The notes under the pieces were generated by a model. The model made no database searches, was not told where the DNA came from, and saw only the letters and a list, made by a program, of their open reading frames with translations. The position numbers and the translations under genes are program-made. A stretch of DNA of 64,000 nt from Sepiola atlantica (lineage: Eukaryota; Mollusca; Cephalopoda; Sepiida; Sepiolidae): the NCBI GenBank assembly GCA_963556195.1, contig OY744517.1:88040714-88104713 (forward strand). The letters are read 5' to 3'. Positions 11,355-28,976 of this stretch are shown in pieces. Each line of letters begins with the position of its first letter. Within the stretch, counting starts at the first letter, position 1.

Positions 11355-11459
11355 ATGTGCCAGCGAAGGAGGCGAACAGTTGTTTCTGTCGATAAAGAAG
11401 ACGATGGGCAAACCGTAAGAATCAAAGAATCCTCTTACACTATGCTACATTATTTGTAA
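11355..11459 (+). CDS. Candidate first exon or short ORF, unrecognised
   Basis: ATG at 11355 has A at -3. The frame reads MCQRRRRTVVSVDKEDDGQT and then runs to a stop at 11457-11459 (34 residues). After codon 20 there is a good splice-donor match, ACC|GTAAGA at 11415, which would make a phase-0 intron. Upstream lie two CCAAT boxes, an E-box and GACGTCAC (a CRE-like half site, 11327-11334). Basic residues come first and acidic residues follow. There is no family match, and no downstream exon can be identified in the window. It may be chance; the promoter motifs partly belong to a dispersed repeat. Confidence 0.25.
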   Translation: MCQRRRRTVVSVDKEDDGQTVRIKESSYTMLHYL

Positions 11460-11499
11460 AGAGGGGAAGTTGCACTGAATGTGTTAGAAAATAACTTGT

Positions 11500-11703
11500 A
11501 TTTCATTGGTGGAATGATAGAATCTTTAGCATGTATTCACATCAAAGCGCCTATACCTACACGAACTATAACATTTTTTGCCCCAAAATAAGCTTAAAGA
11601 TTCTATCATTCCACCAATGAAATATAAGAATCTTTAAGCTTATTTTGGGGCAAAAAATGTTATAGTTCGTGTAGGTATAGGCGCTTTGATGTGAATACAT
11701 GCT
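11500..11703. repeat. Nested perfect palindrome, 77-bp arms
   Basis: 11528-11604 and 11627-11703 are exact reverse complements (77 bp) around a 22-base spacer. In addition, 11500-11528 (29 bp) is exactly inverted at 11595-11623, overlapping the end of the left arm and the spacer. Two inverted repeats thus share one junction. I saw no mismatch in either, so the event must be recent. It does not resemble the neighbouring repeats. Confidence 0.95.
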
Positions 11704-11744
11704 ATGACTATGGCAAAAGAAAAAGCCTGCAACTAGCATGTGTG

Positions 11745-13095
11745 TGTTGTTCTAAGTATCCGTATTAGGTAAAAAAAGAGAGAGAAGAAACTTTGCAGAT
11801 GCCTTTTGGCTTTGTTTTACTAATGTGTCAGCACTGATCAAGCCCCAAAGCCACTCGAGGATAAATATTAATGAGATGGATGGATTGTCAGTTGAATGAT
11901 GAAGAATATTATGAGACGATTCGAAATGATGAATGGAATGATAAGTTTCATTACTTATGGGAACGGTATGTGACACATATTGGTTGATCTTGGATTTAAA
12001 GACGGCTATGTTGTAATCTGCAGGGAAGCAATCCTGTGGTAATGTGTTCCACAGATGGAAACTTTTTGGAAAGGAACGCTATTAATGGAAATTTCACCTG
12101 AATGTAGGCGCACAGAAGAAGGAAGGAAAGTTCTTTTCAGTTGTGGTACTAAGACGAGTTCTTGCTGTGAATGTCTTAAAGAGAGAAACCACAGATTTGA
12201 GCTCAGTCGAGAATTTACCATGAGAATAACGATTGAGTAGAGAAAGAGTAGCAACATCTCTGTGAGAAAGAAGTTGTAGAGAATAGAAAAGATTTTTAAG
12301 TCAATTTTGTATTCTCTAAAGGCAAGAAATGGTGCTCTGACCTGCACCTCCCCTGATATTGCAGCAGTTCTTATCTGACTCTTATATAGGTAGACGATTT
12401 AATCGAGAGTCAAGTACTCTCGGAGGCGGAAAATGAGCAAACAATTTTTCAAGCAACTTTAGCAACAGATTGGATAAGTCTTCCATTTAAGATCTGAAGG
12501 TGGAAAATGAACAAACACTATTTCAAGCAACTTTAGCAACAGATTGGATATATTTTCCGTTTTAGATCTGGAGGCAGAAAATGAGCAAACAATTTTTTTA
12601 AGCAACTTTAGCAACAGTTTGGATAAGTCTTCCGTTTTAGATCTGGAGACGGAAAATGAACAAACAATTTTTCAAGCAACTTTAGCAACAGATTGGATAA
12701 GTTTTCCGTTTTAGACCTGCAGGTGAGAAATGAGCAAACAATTTTTCAAGCAACCTTAGCAACAGTTTGGAAAAGTCTTCCGTTTTAGATCTGTAGGTGA
12801 GAAATGAGCAAACAATATTTCAAGCAACTTTAGCAACAGATTGGATAAGTCTTCCGTTTTAGACCTGCAGGTGAGAAATGAGCAAACAATATTTCAAGCA
12901 ACTTTAGCAACAGATTGGATAAGTCTTCCGTTTTAGATCTGGACTGAATATCAGTCCTCGGGCTTATCAAGACAAGGGAGAACCATTGATTTTGAGTGGG
13001 GAAAAAAAGAAAATAACTGAGCCGAAAATAAAAGCGTTCTTCATACAACATCAGATGACGCGGACTTCTACCAACGAATTTCTCTTGAGGTAAGT
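11745..13095 (-). pseudogene. CR1/Jockey-like LINE 3' part, with internal array
   Basis: Same family as 5250-6595. From high to low coordinates the minus strand gives the pre-thumb region, a DLKWK..SVAKVA segment (amplified, next entry), RP..CCNI near 12360, then the C-terminal RNase-H-like/tail region: LRHSQQELVLVPQLKRTF, HSGEISINSVPFQKVSICG and a non-coding tail to about 11745. Stops and frameshifts are frequent. The tail sequence HSQQELVLVPQLKRTF matches the RREL..S..VP..RRT pattern I associate with the ends of these elements. Nothing suggests host function. Confidence 0.7.
12385..12945 (-). repeat. 75-bp tandem array of LINE coding sequence
   Basis: Seven or so copies of a ~75-bp unit (plus strand GAGCAAACAATTTTTCAAGC, then AACTTTAGCAACAGATTGG, then ATAAGTCTTCCGTTTTAGAT) differing by a few bases. 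On minus the unit reads DLKWKTY and then QSVAKVA across a frameshift. That corresponds to the RT thumb segment present once in the sister LINE at about 5450. A single-copy coding segment has therefore been amplified inside one insertion. Confidence 0.85.
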
Positions 13096-13260
13096 CCAAT
13101 TCCAATCTACATTTCTATTTTTCATACTCACACCGCATTCCTTTATATATACCCGCCACCCCTTCTCTCTTTAGTGATATGTAATTTTTTATTTCTTTTA
13201 TTAAAAATATCTCTGCATGTTTTTGTTTTTTTCGAGTGGCTTTTCAGCTTCTATCTCCCA

Positions 13261-13287
13261 CCCTAACCCTAACCCTAACCCTAACCT
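13261..13287. repeat. Interstitial telomere-type repeat
   Basis: Four perfect CCCTAA units and a partial fifth, with no other telomeric structure nearby. A weaker CCTAACCC-rich stretch occurs at 63,655-63,682. Confidence 0.85.
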
Positions 13288-14737
13288 GAAACTCTCGTTA
13301 GAATGAGAAGCTTGCTCAGATAATTGCCCATATTTGATACTAAGATATTTGCGATGATTGGTAATCTCTATTCATATAAAGTTAGGTATATGTATATATT
13401 GATATATATCTATGCATTATGAATTTTGGAACACACCTGCTCGGCGTAAAGGTGGGTAATGTCGGCTATATTTAATTCAATTTTGTGTTATGCAAAGAGC
13501 GAGTAGAAGTACATCGGGAAAATTTAGATACCTTCGATATTTGTGAAATTTTTACAATAGGTATAACACATCAATTAATAAAGATTCCCAAAATGTCAGT
13601 TTCTATGGAGTATTTTCGAGAAGTTTTAGGATATGCCACTTAAAAACCCTTTAATGGGCACACCCTCCATTTTGAAAATTCAAATATTTCAGATTTTTAT
13701 TGACTTTGATCCATAGTAAATAGACATGAATTAAGCAAGATTCCGAGAATTTCTATTTTTTCTTAAAACCCCTCAATCTTGAGCCTTAAAGTTTAGACCT
13801 TTACTCGAATAAAATTCATATAATGGATTTTGATAAAAATTGGAATACAGATTCTAGAAATAAGGTTTATTAACATTATATGTTGATTTTAATTTTGGTA
13901 AGGGGACATAAAAGTGGTGCAAAGCTGTTCTTTTTGGGATAAAAATTTTACCCATCTTGGGACGTGTATTTTTCTAGTTCATTACAAAACAGTTCGAGTT
14001 TTGGGTATTTATCTGAGTCGATTGCATGTAATTCATAACATAGTGGTTGATCCATCATTCAATGATAAAATAAATGTTGCTTTTCTGCCTATCTACTTCG
14101 ATTGATCATTCAACTATGAACGTTTCTGATTGGCGATAAATGACCTATATACGGAAATGTAGTAAATGTCAATGTAAACATGGACGGCGGCACCGGGGGG
14201 GGGCAGGGATGGCTCAAGCCCCCCCCCCACACACACACTTTTTGACTTGGCCCCCCCCCCACTTTACGGTCATCAATAATGAAGTTATATATGCATGTGT
14301 TTAACCGGCTCCCCCACTTTTTAGGAGAGCCCTCCCATTTTTATAAGTGTCCCGCCGGTCCTGGTAAATTCGTATGGATCAGCAGGCTACGAATTTCGAC
14401 CGGCTCAATTCTGTTGTTGGCAGTGATTTTAACTGGGGAAATGTAGTAAAATGGTGAGAGTTACCTATGTACATTGGATTCTATTTGAAGCTATGGTGAC
14501 AAGAAAGAAAGTATTAGATATACTTATGTAATTATTTTGGTTGGTTTACGACTGGTTTTTACATTTAACATCTAACAACGAATCCTAAAAAAAAGCATTC
14601 CTTTTACTTTCTGCTGAAAAAAAACACAAACATGTTTTGCTATAAGTGTCAAGGATGTGTGCTTACAATTCTTTTCTTTTTATTTGAAACTATCTAAAGG
14701 AGAGAGGAAATATGAAATGAAAATTTTAAACGCAATG
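13288..14737. other. Dispersed-repeat debris, no gene
   Basis: GCATTATGAATTTTGGAA at 13,415 matches 54,890 and 55,008. 13,790-13,910 resembles the inverse of 980-1260. A G/C-rich block with poly-C and poly-G runs lies at 14,185-14,360. No coding sequence was recognised. Confidence 0.45.
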
Positions 14738-15530
14738 TAAAATTGGTTAATAGAAATGTAGATAGTTAACATGCTAGTAGAAATGTAGAAGTTAACATGC
14801 TAGTAGACATGTAAAATTTAACATGCTAGTAATAATGTAGTAGTTAACATGCTAGTAGAAATGTAGAAGTTAACATGCTAGTAGAAATGTAGAAGTTAAC
14901 GTGCTAGTAGAAATGTAGAAGTTAACATGCCAGTAGAAATGTAGAAGTTAACATGCTAGTAGAAATGTAGAAGTTAACGTGCTAGTAGAAATGTAGAAGT
15001 TAACATGCTAGTAGAAATGTAGAAGTTAACGTGCTAGTAGAAATGTAGAAGTTAACATGCCAGTAGAAATGTAGAAGTTAACATGCTAGTAGAAATGTAG
15101 AAGTTTACATGCTAGTAGAAATGTAAAAGTTAACATGCTAGCAGAAATGTAGAAGTCAATATGCTAGTGGAAATGTAGAAGTTAACATGCTAGTAAAAAT
15201 GTAGAAGTTAACGTGCTAGTAGAAATGTAAAAGTTCACATGCTAGTAGAAATGTTGAAGTTCACATGCTAGTAGAAATGTAGAAGTCAATATGCTAGTAG
15301 AAATATAAAGTTAACATGCTAGTAGAAATGTAAAAGTTAACATGCTAGTAGAAATGTAGAAGTCAATATGCTAGTAGAAATGTAGTAGTTAACATGCTAG
15401 TAGAAATGTAGTAGTTAACATGCTAGTAGAAATGTAAAAGTTAACATGCTAGTGATAATGTAGAAGTTAACATGCAAGTAGAAATTTACAAGTTAACATG
15501 CTAGTAGAACTGTAGAACCTAACATGTTCC
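14738..15530. repeat. 26-bp minisatellite, about 30 copies
   Basis: The unit AGTAGAAATGTAGAAGTTAA+CATGCT is repeated head to tail. Variants recur in order (TAACGTGCT alternates with TAACATGCT at 14,890-15,050), which suggests duplication of several units at once. The array's last unit, ending TAACATG, meets the truncated 3' side of the LINE at 15,531. Confidence 0.95.
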
Positions 15531-18500
15531 TATTGCTCCTACAATTATTGGTATTATACTAACTTTTTTCATGCTCCATATTCCTTTCAGTTATCTGTCT
15601 AGTTCTGTGTATTTACTTCGTTTTTTCGTGTCTTTGATCTTCACTCTCTGGTCTGCTGGAACAGCGAAGTCTACGATTTAAAAAGTTTTTTCCTTCTTGT
15701 CGATTATAATAACATCAGGTCTCCTTGCTTTTATGAGTTTATCTGTTTGTATATCCATATCCCATAGTATTTTGTGTTTTTCGTTTTCCAGAATGTGTCT
15801 GGTTTAGGTTTGTACCATTTGTGTGCATATTCGAAATTCAATTGTTTGCACAGTTCCCAGTGTATTACTTTCCCAACACAGTCATGTCTGTTCTTGTATT
15901 CTTTTGGGGCTAGTTTGCTACATTCGCTTATTATATGATTTACTGTTTCGTCTCTTTGTCCACACAGTCTGCATTTATTGTTTTCCTGGGTTTCATCTAT
16001 TTTAGCTTTAATGTAGTTTGCCCTAATCGCATTGTTCTGTGCAGCCATCAGTAAAGATTCCGTTTCTCTTTTCAAGTTTCCTTTTCTCAGCCATGTCCTG
16101 CTATTTTCGTTGGTTTCTTCTCTTGTGAGTCTTATGAAGCGTCCATGTAGTTGTTTTTCTTCACATTTTTCTTTTCTTGTCTGTTTGTGTCTAGTTTCGA
16201 TACTTCTTGCTTTGTTCATTGGGACAGTGTCTCTTGCTGCGAGGATCAGCCTTTCTGTGTTCTGGTTTATGTATTTCTCAAGCTCGTTTTAGTGTCGTCC
16301 ACACAGTCTTCTATACTTACCAGTCCTCTTACCCCTTCGTTTCTCTTCATGTATAGTGTGTCTATATCGTCTTTTGGATATAGTGCATTGTGCATAGTCA
16401 TTAATTTTCCAGTCCTCTGGTCAAGATGCCTGAGTTCTTCTTTAGTCCAGCTTATGAATGGTCCAGAATATTTTATTAGTGATACTGCCCAGGTATTTAT
16501 TCCTTTAATTAGGTTTCTGCTATATAATTTTGTTTCTAAGAGCTTTCTTGTTCTTCTCAGGTATTCTTTTCCAATCTTCTCTTTCATTTCTGTTGATTTG
16601 ATTGTGTCTGCTTCGAAAACTCCCAAATATTTATAGCTGTCTTGTTCACCTAGCACCCTCATCTGCTCTTGGTTGGGCAGTTCCATGCCCTCAGTCGTCT
16701 CTAGCTTTCCTTTTTTAATCTCTAGCAATGCACACTTTTCCATTTCGAATTCCATTTGAATGTCCTGACTGAAGATTCTGGTCGTATTTATCAGCTTTTC
16801 CAGTTCCTTTTTGCTTTTTTGCAAATAGCTTCAGGTCGTCCATGTACATGAGATGGTTTATTCTTTGTTCTCTGCCTGTGAACTTGTATCCGGCATTACA
16901 TTTCCTGAGTATGCAGTTGAGTGGCATCATGATTATGATAAACAGTAGTGGTGATAGGGAGTCTCCTTGGAAAATGCCTCTCTGTATTTTTATCTCTGTC
17001 AAGTATTGTCTTATAGCCGTCAGTTCTAATGTCCATGTCTGCATTGCTTTCTTAATGAGATTAATAATCCTGTTGGTTATCTTGTACATTTTTAAGCATT
17101 CAATTATCCATGCTTGAGGGATTCTGTCGTACTCTTTATTGTAGTCAATCCATGCCATGGATATGATCTTTTTCTTGCTTTTACTTTATTTCAGGATTTT
17201 CTGATTTATGTATAACAGATCATGCGTCCCTCGTTTCCCTTTCTGTCATCCTTTTTGTTCCTCGGGAAGTAGCCTACGACTGTTCAGGGAATGCTAAATT
17301 TTCTCTCTCAGTTGTGCCGTTAGGATTTTCAACATTGTCGGTAAACAGGTTATTGGTCTGTAATTGCTTGAGGTCGTTCCCTTCTTGGCATCTTTTTATA
17401 TGAGCGTTGTCCTTCCTTTGCTCATCCACTCTGGTACGTCTGTTTTATGGATACATTCTCTCAGTTTCTGTGCTAGCCTTTCATGGTGGGTCGTGAATTT
17501 TTTGAACCAGTATGCATGTATTCCATCATGACCTGGTGCTTTCCAGTTTGCCATTTTCTTTAGTGTTGTCATAATAGTTTCTTCATTAATTTCTGTTTCT
17601 GTTCCTTCTTCAATTTCTAGAAGTTTATCTTTCATGTCTTTCAGCTATTTAGCATGTTGTTGTGATCTTCAGCCTTTTTTCATATCTTGCTCCAAAAATA
17701 TTTTGTTTCGGTCGGGTCCGGTTGTTCTGTTGGTGTTCTTTCTCCGTTTACGTTTTTGTAAAAACGGCTTTAATTGTTTTCAAAGGCCCTGTTCTATTTA
17801 TACTATTCCGATTTGTATCTGTATCGTTTCAATCTTCCTTCTTTTGCTGCTATCTTTTGTTTTAGTTCTTCATGTTTCTTGTTTAGTCTTTCTTTGCGAT
17901 TCGGATTTCTGCTCTTCTATCATTTACTGTTCTCCTTCATCCTATTTACGGTTTTAGCTTCCTTTTGAAATTTGGTGATCTTGGTTTCCAGTCTGATCTC
18001 CCATCCATATTTCGTCTGTCCATTCTTTTGGTCAGTTTTATTTTCTCTTTTTAGTTTCATACTTATTGATTTTGCCCCCTCATATATTAAGTTGTTTAGA
18101 TATGTGATAGTGTCTATTGGGATGTACTCTGTTTGCTTTCTCTGTTTCAACTTTTAACTTCTTCCAGTCTTCGTTCCTTAGGGATGGAAGTTTTGTTTTG
18201 TTCTCGAACATTAATCGTTTGATGTTTTCCACTTCTCTTGCTTCTTCGTCAGATAGTTCTATAGTTTAGTCGTCTTTGCCCTCTTCGATTTCTGTGTTTA
18301 TGTTTTTCCCGTCTTCTTCCTGGGAGTTTTCGTCAAGTGGTGTGTCTTGATCTGTCACGCCATTTATCTTTTGTTCAATTTCCGTTAATTCCATATCCGA
18401 GAACCAGCCTCACTTGAGTATCTGTCTTGCTTAATGTGCTATCCTTTGTGCCGTTGTATGGTAGTCAGTAGAAATGTCCCATAGATCTTTCATTCGTTTC

Positions 18501-18700
18501 CGATATCCTATTTCTGTGGGGTAGCGGCTTTTGTAGTAGCATTCAATTACCAGTCTGTTCTCTTTTATGGTCAATTTCTTTCTATGGCTTTTTGGTTTGT
18601 TATTTTCATTCTTGCTTTATTGTGTTTGGTCAGTGTCCATATCATATTTGATTGGTTACCTACCTGTTTTTGTCCGTGGCCTTATTCCTGAAATTAAAGG
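15531..18700 (-). pseudogene. R4/Dong-like non-LTR retrotransposon (broken)
   Basis: A single-ORF LINE with RT followed by a restriction-like endonuclease. Minus-strand pieces in order: an N-terminal region with ENRLVIECYYKSRYPTEIGY and WFSDMELTEIEQK (about 18,560-18,380) and a basic segment (18,150-17,920); RT with WKAPGHDGIHAYW and PEWMSKGRTTLI (17,635-17,396), NYRPITCLP, DYNKEYDRIPQAWI (17,158 on), GIFQGDSLSPLLF, and catalytic YMDDLKLFA near 16,850; thumb YKYLGVFEADTIKSTEMKEK and INTWAVSLIKYSGPFISWTK; zinc finger C-x2-C-x8-H-x4-C (CRLCGQ..HIISEC); then endonuclease RPDVIIIDKKE and IVDFAVPAD. At least five frameshifts or stops break it. The YMDD is intact. It stops at IIPIIVGAIGTC, short of the usual end preserved at 6862-7240. 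The 5' side meets the giant ATT tract. Confidence 0.9.
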
Positions 18701-25564
<6,864 letters not shown>

Positions 25565-26455
25565 ATTAATTAAAAAAATTAAAAATAAAACAATAAAGAC
25601 AATCCCCTTTTTCTGAGGGTCCTCATTGATATTTTTGACAATGCATAGAACTGTGCAAATGGCCAACGTTCGCAGCATGGGAAATCTGGTTTGCGTTTGC
25701 CAAAATGGGAAAACTCAAGTCAAAGATTTCAGAAGAGAGGAAAAGTGGAATTCGTTAGAACGCATGCATTTTAAAAGGAACCTCGAAAGAGACTTCAATG
25801 AGACATTCTACTATGCTGAAACGATCGGATTTTAACGAGAGTAAAACCAACTTCAAGGGCGACAACTCTCCTAAAATACATTTTGCATAACAATAACAAT
25901 AGTGCAACATTTTGAAATAAAAATCCAGAAAAAAACATGCCTCTTATTCTTTAATGTTACTTTTTTAAACTGGAATATCTTTCAATATCAAATATCTTTA
26001 GATGCTATGGCTTTCCGGAAAATCCTCTTTGCTCAAGAGCTCTTTTAAAATGAAGATATAGAAAACAGAAATTAAATAACTTTAAAACAAGAAGGGGGAA
26101 AGGGTAGTGAGCCAAAGCATATTTCAAATCGACAACAAGAAAAAGTGTTCGATTTCAAAAAACATTTTTTTTTATTTAAAGAGTCTTCATCGCATACACA
26201 CATTTAAAAAAAGAATCTTTCTGGGTGTATATCACTTCATGAAAATGGAGAAAAAACCCATTAAAATACTTGATAATTTATTTTTATTTAAATGTTGGAT
26301 CTTAAAAAATATTTATTTATTTATTTATTTATTTACTGCTATCAGCATCTCAACAGAATTGTAGATAAAAAAATCAAATGAAATTGTTGAACATTATGAA
26401 ATGTATTAAAGTAAAAATCAATTATAAGATAAATATAAATAAAAATGAATATGAT

Positions 26456-26458
<3 letters not shown>
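25565..26458. other. No feature recognised
   Basis: AT-rich sequence. The frames at 25,626-25,835 and 26,107-26,364 have no family features and low-complexity content. Confidence 0.5.

Positions 26459-26494
<36 letters not shown>
26459..26494. repeat. (TA)n microsatellite
   Basis: Uninterrupted TA tract at the start of the third copy of the dispersed repeat. Confidence 0.95.
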
Positions 26495-26498
<4 letters not shown>

Positions 26499-26505
26499 AC
26501 ACATA

Positions 26506-26815
26506 TAATATTATAAGGTGATATAATATATTATGTATACATTTTCAGTATTTATTTCAACAGTGCTCAATACGTGAGCAGAGCTAGGTAGTAATGTATG
26601 ATACATATTTATGGTAATTAAACTATATAGATGCGTCCGCGTTTCATCTCCGTAAAAAATCGTCAGGCTAAGTGCATAGAATTTGTGTTACTGCTTGGTT
26701 TTATATATCTACGTAGTGTTTAATCTAGCTAGCTAACCAATCAGATTCGTTGTTATTTCTTCCTACACGTTTGTTTTTATTAGCCAATGGCCGGGCTTTT
26801 CTCAAACAAAGGTTC
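26506..26815 (+). repeat. Dispersed repeat, copy 3
   Basis: The longest copy. The left part matches 616-700 (TTTTCAGTATTTATTTCAAC, then GCTCAATACGTGAGCAG) and the right part matches 11,075-11,265 (TCCGCGTTTCATC, CTAGCTAGCTAACCAATCAG, AGCCAATGGC). It joins the two halves seen separately elsewhere and defines a unit of at least 300 bp. Confidence 0.8.
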
Positions 26816-27545
26816 GGCTGACCTTTGCTTTACATATTTTTCTTTTGTTTCGTATGGGGGTGACACACTCTTTTCGTAAATGTGTCGAATTAACAAGTGC
26901 CCTTATCTTAACACGTGTGCGCTTGAAATAGTTTTATTTCTATTTATTATGTTATTCGTTGCCATTTTAGGTGTTGGTTTAGTTTAGTTATTTATCTATT
27001 TTTTTATTTTATTTTTGTTATGTATTATCCTAAAGTAAAGTGTATTCTGTCTATACAGTTGTTTGCTATTTGACTTTGATTTGGGGATCTTTAAAGTATA
27101 GAATTTCAAACTTCTCATTCTAAACATAATCCACATGGTCATCTAAATATCTACATGTACTGGCCCATCATATTATTTTCCACTCGATTATTAGAGAGCC
27201 TCTGTTTTCCTTGAGTTCCCAGCAATGGATCACTAGTGTTTTTTTAAGTCGACATTTTTTGTTATTGCATGTGCTTTTATGGTTGTGGTATCTGGTGTTG
27301 AAATCTAGGGAGCCTGAATAACAAAAAGTACTAAGTGTTCATAACCTCCGTCGACTTTAAAACCAGATATTACAACTATAAAAGCACAACAAGAATAACA
27401 AAATAAATAGAAATAAAACAATTCCAAGCACGCACGTGTTAAAATAAGGTCGCCTGGTTATTCGACACATTCACAAAAGAGATGTTTCCCCCTATACAAA
27501 ACAAAATAAAATAAAAAATATGTCAAGTAAAGATCAGTCAGTTTG
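26816..27545. repeat. Compound long inverted repeat
   Basis: The outer arms, about 26,816-26,965 and 27,385-27,545, share in inverse ACACGTG(T/C)GCGCTTG-like, CGAATAA..GTGTCGAA-like and AAATATGT..AAAGGTCAG-like blocks with many substitutions. An inner pair, 27,258-27,295 and 27,361-27,398 (GTGCTTTTATGGTTGTGGTA against its inverse), lies within. The divergence suggests an old fold-back or two inverted insertions of one repeat. Confidence 0.65.
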
Positions 27546-28199
27546 AATTTGCATCCTCTCACTAACATGTATTACGCCCGTCACCCATCGCACCAGAAGA
27601 TTTTATTTACATACATATCATTTTGCTATACTGGTTTCTAACAATTCTAGCATTAATATTTTCTAACCTTAACACATATAACTTGGAAATTGTTTTAAAC
27701 GGACCACGGCTTATTATTTAGTTTATTACACAAAGATTGTTTATTAGTCATATTTCCCCCATTAATTTTGTTAAAACTTACGGAACACATCACATGCCCT
27801 TTTGATATGATAAACGGATAAAAACATTATTGCTTTTGTTTCTGCTAGATGCTTCCATACATTAATTACATTTAAACATTCTTGGGGAACTTCACAATTT
27901 GGTAGGAATACATGTACATGTTTTGTTTAATATAAATTCACAATAAATGGTGGTAACGTTTTCATAAACAAAGTTGTCTGAGGTCGTATTAACTATTAAA
28001 GATTTAGCAGTCGATAACTGCATTTACAGTTTACTTTACCTGATGTAGAATATAGGACAATGTCCCATTCTAACGTTTTAAACATTATTTGGTCATCTTC
28101 ATTAAAAATGTAATAATGAACAAAGTGTTAGTAAAAGAGGGGTTATTATACGTAATATGTACGTGTAAGAGTAATCGTTAGGCTGGCAGAGTTGATATT
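27546..28199. other. No feature recognised
   Basis: Unique AT-rich sequence without long open frames or tandem structure. Confidence 0.5.
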
Positions 28200-28439
28200 G
28201 TTATTTAGAAGCAAGCATGTGTGCCGAAATGGTATTGAGAGCAAGTCTAAGCGCTGACAGGTTCCCATCTTCGATAATAAAGCCTTTGTGTCAATGCCGA
28301 TAGCCCTTGGCTAAAGGCGGGTTTGTTTTGTGCGCTAAGAGAGGAGTTAGATTTTTAACGTGAATGAGTTAGGCAGCTGAGCCTTATCGGTGCACTTCCT
28401 TAAATTATGTTTGGGAACCAGTGCGTTTCTTGCATATGA

Positions 28440-28500
28440 GATTGTTTCTGATTGGTTAAATCCCAATCGAAATTAAGCGTTTGCTCCAATCAGCATCATG
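28440..28500. promoter_or_regulatory. CCAAT-box pair, promoter-like
   Basis: Inverted CCAAT (TGATTGGTT) at about 28,449-28,457, CCCAATCG at about 28,462-28,469 and CCAATCAG at 28,486-28,493 lie in a GC- and CpG-richer stretch (28,200-28,600) than the surroundings. They are 50-90 bases upstream of the ATG at 28,540. There is no TATA box. The motif evidence is weak on its own. Confidence 0.3.
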
Positions 28501-28539
28501 CTTACGAGTCAAGCAGATATTTCAAAAATCGTTATGACG

Positions 28540-28656
28540 ATGGCGACTGCTGCAGTAACTTCTACTGCTAGAATTACTTCCAATTTTGTAGACGTCTTGG
28601 TAATGGAACTTTCTTCGTTGATCATCTATATATGCACAAAGTCAGTCAAAAGCTGA
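28540..28656 (+). CDS. Candidate first exon or short ORF, unrecognised
   Basis: ATGG at 28,540 has A at -3 and G at +4, a strong initiation context. The frame reads MATAAVTSTARITSNFVDVL and continues to a stop at 28,654-28,656 (38 residues). A possible splice donor, TTG|GTAATG at 28,600, would end exon 1 in phase 0 after codon 20. The Ala/Thr/Ser-rich start could suit a transit or signal-like N-terminus, but there is no hydrophobic core. No later exon is identifiable. Chance cannot be excluded. Confidence 0.25.
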   Translation: MATAAVTSTARITSNFVDVLVMELSSLIIYICTKSVKS

Positions 28657-28914
28657 TTGAAGAAAAATCCTAAGTATTGCTTATTGCTATTGTTAATGTT
28701 TTCCTGGATCTTAATTTTAACTGTTGGATTAGGATTTCTTTTTTTTCTAGTCAGATATTTCTGATTTCTTCGTTGAAACCAGGAAATGTATCGATTTTCA
28801 TTTAATAAAACAAAAATCTATGTATATAAGTCTACAATTATGAAGTTAATTTACAATTATTCGCTTTGTATTTTTATGTCTACATGTTATATCGCATTTT
28901 CTTCTTTCATTGTT

Positions 28915-28918
<4 letters not shown>

Positions 28919-28975
<57 letters not shown>
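28919..28975. repeat. (TA)n microsatellite
   Basis: Uninterrupted TA tract forming the left border of the 1.8-kb repeat element. Confidence 0.95.

Positions 28976-28976
<1 letters not shown>

Noticed and set aside
12055..12240. Plus-strand frame with Cys-rich segment
   Set aside because: It lies opposite the minus-strand LINE tail and has no family signal of its own.
15823..18157. Plus-strand, Phe/Ser/Leu-rich frames that look like membrane proteins
   Set aside because: They lie opposite the minus-strand R4/Dong-like pseudogene, whose minus-strand motifs explain the sequence.
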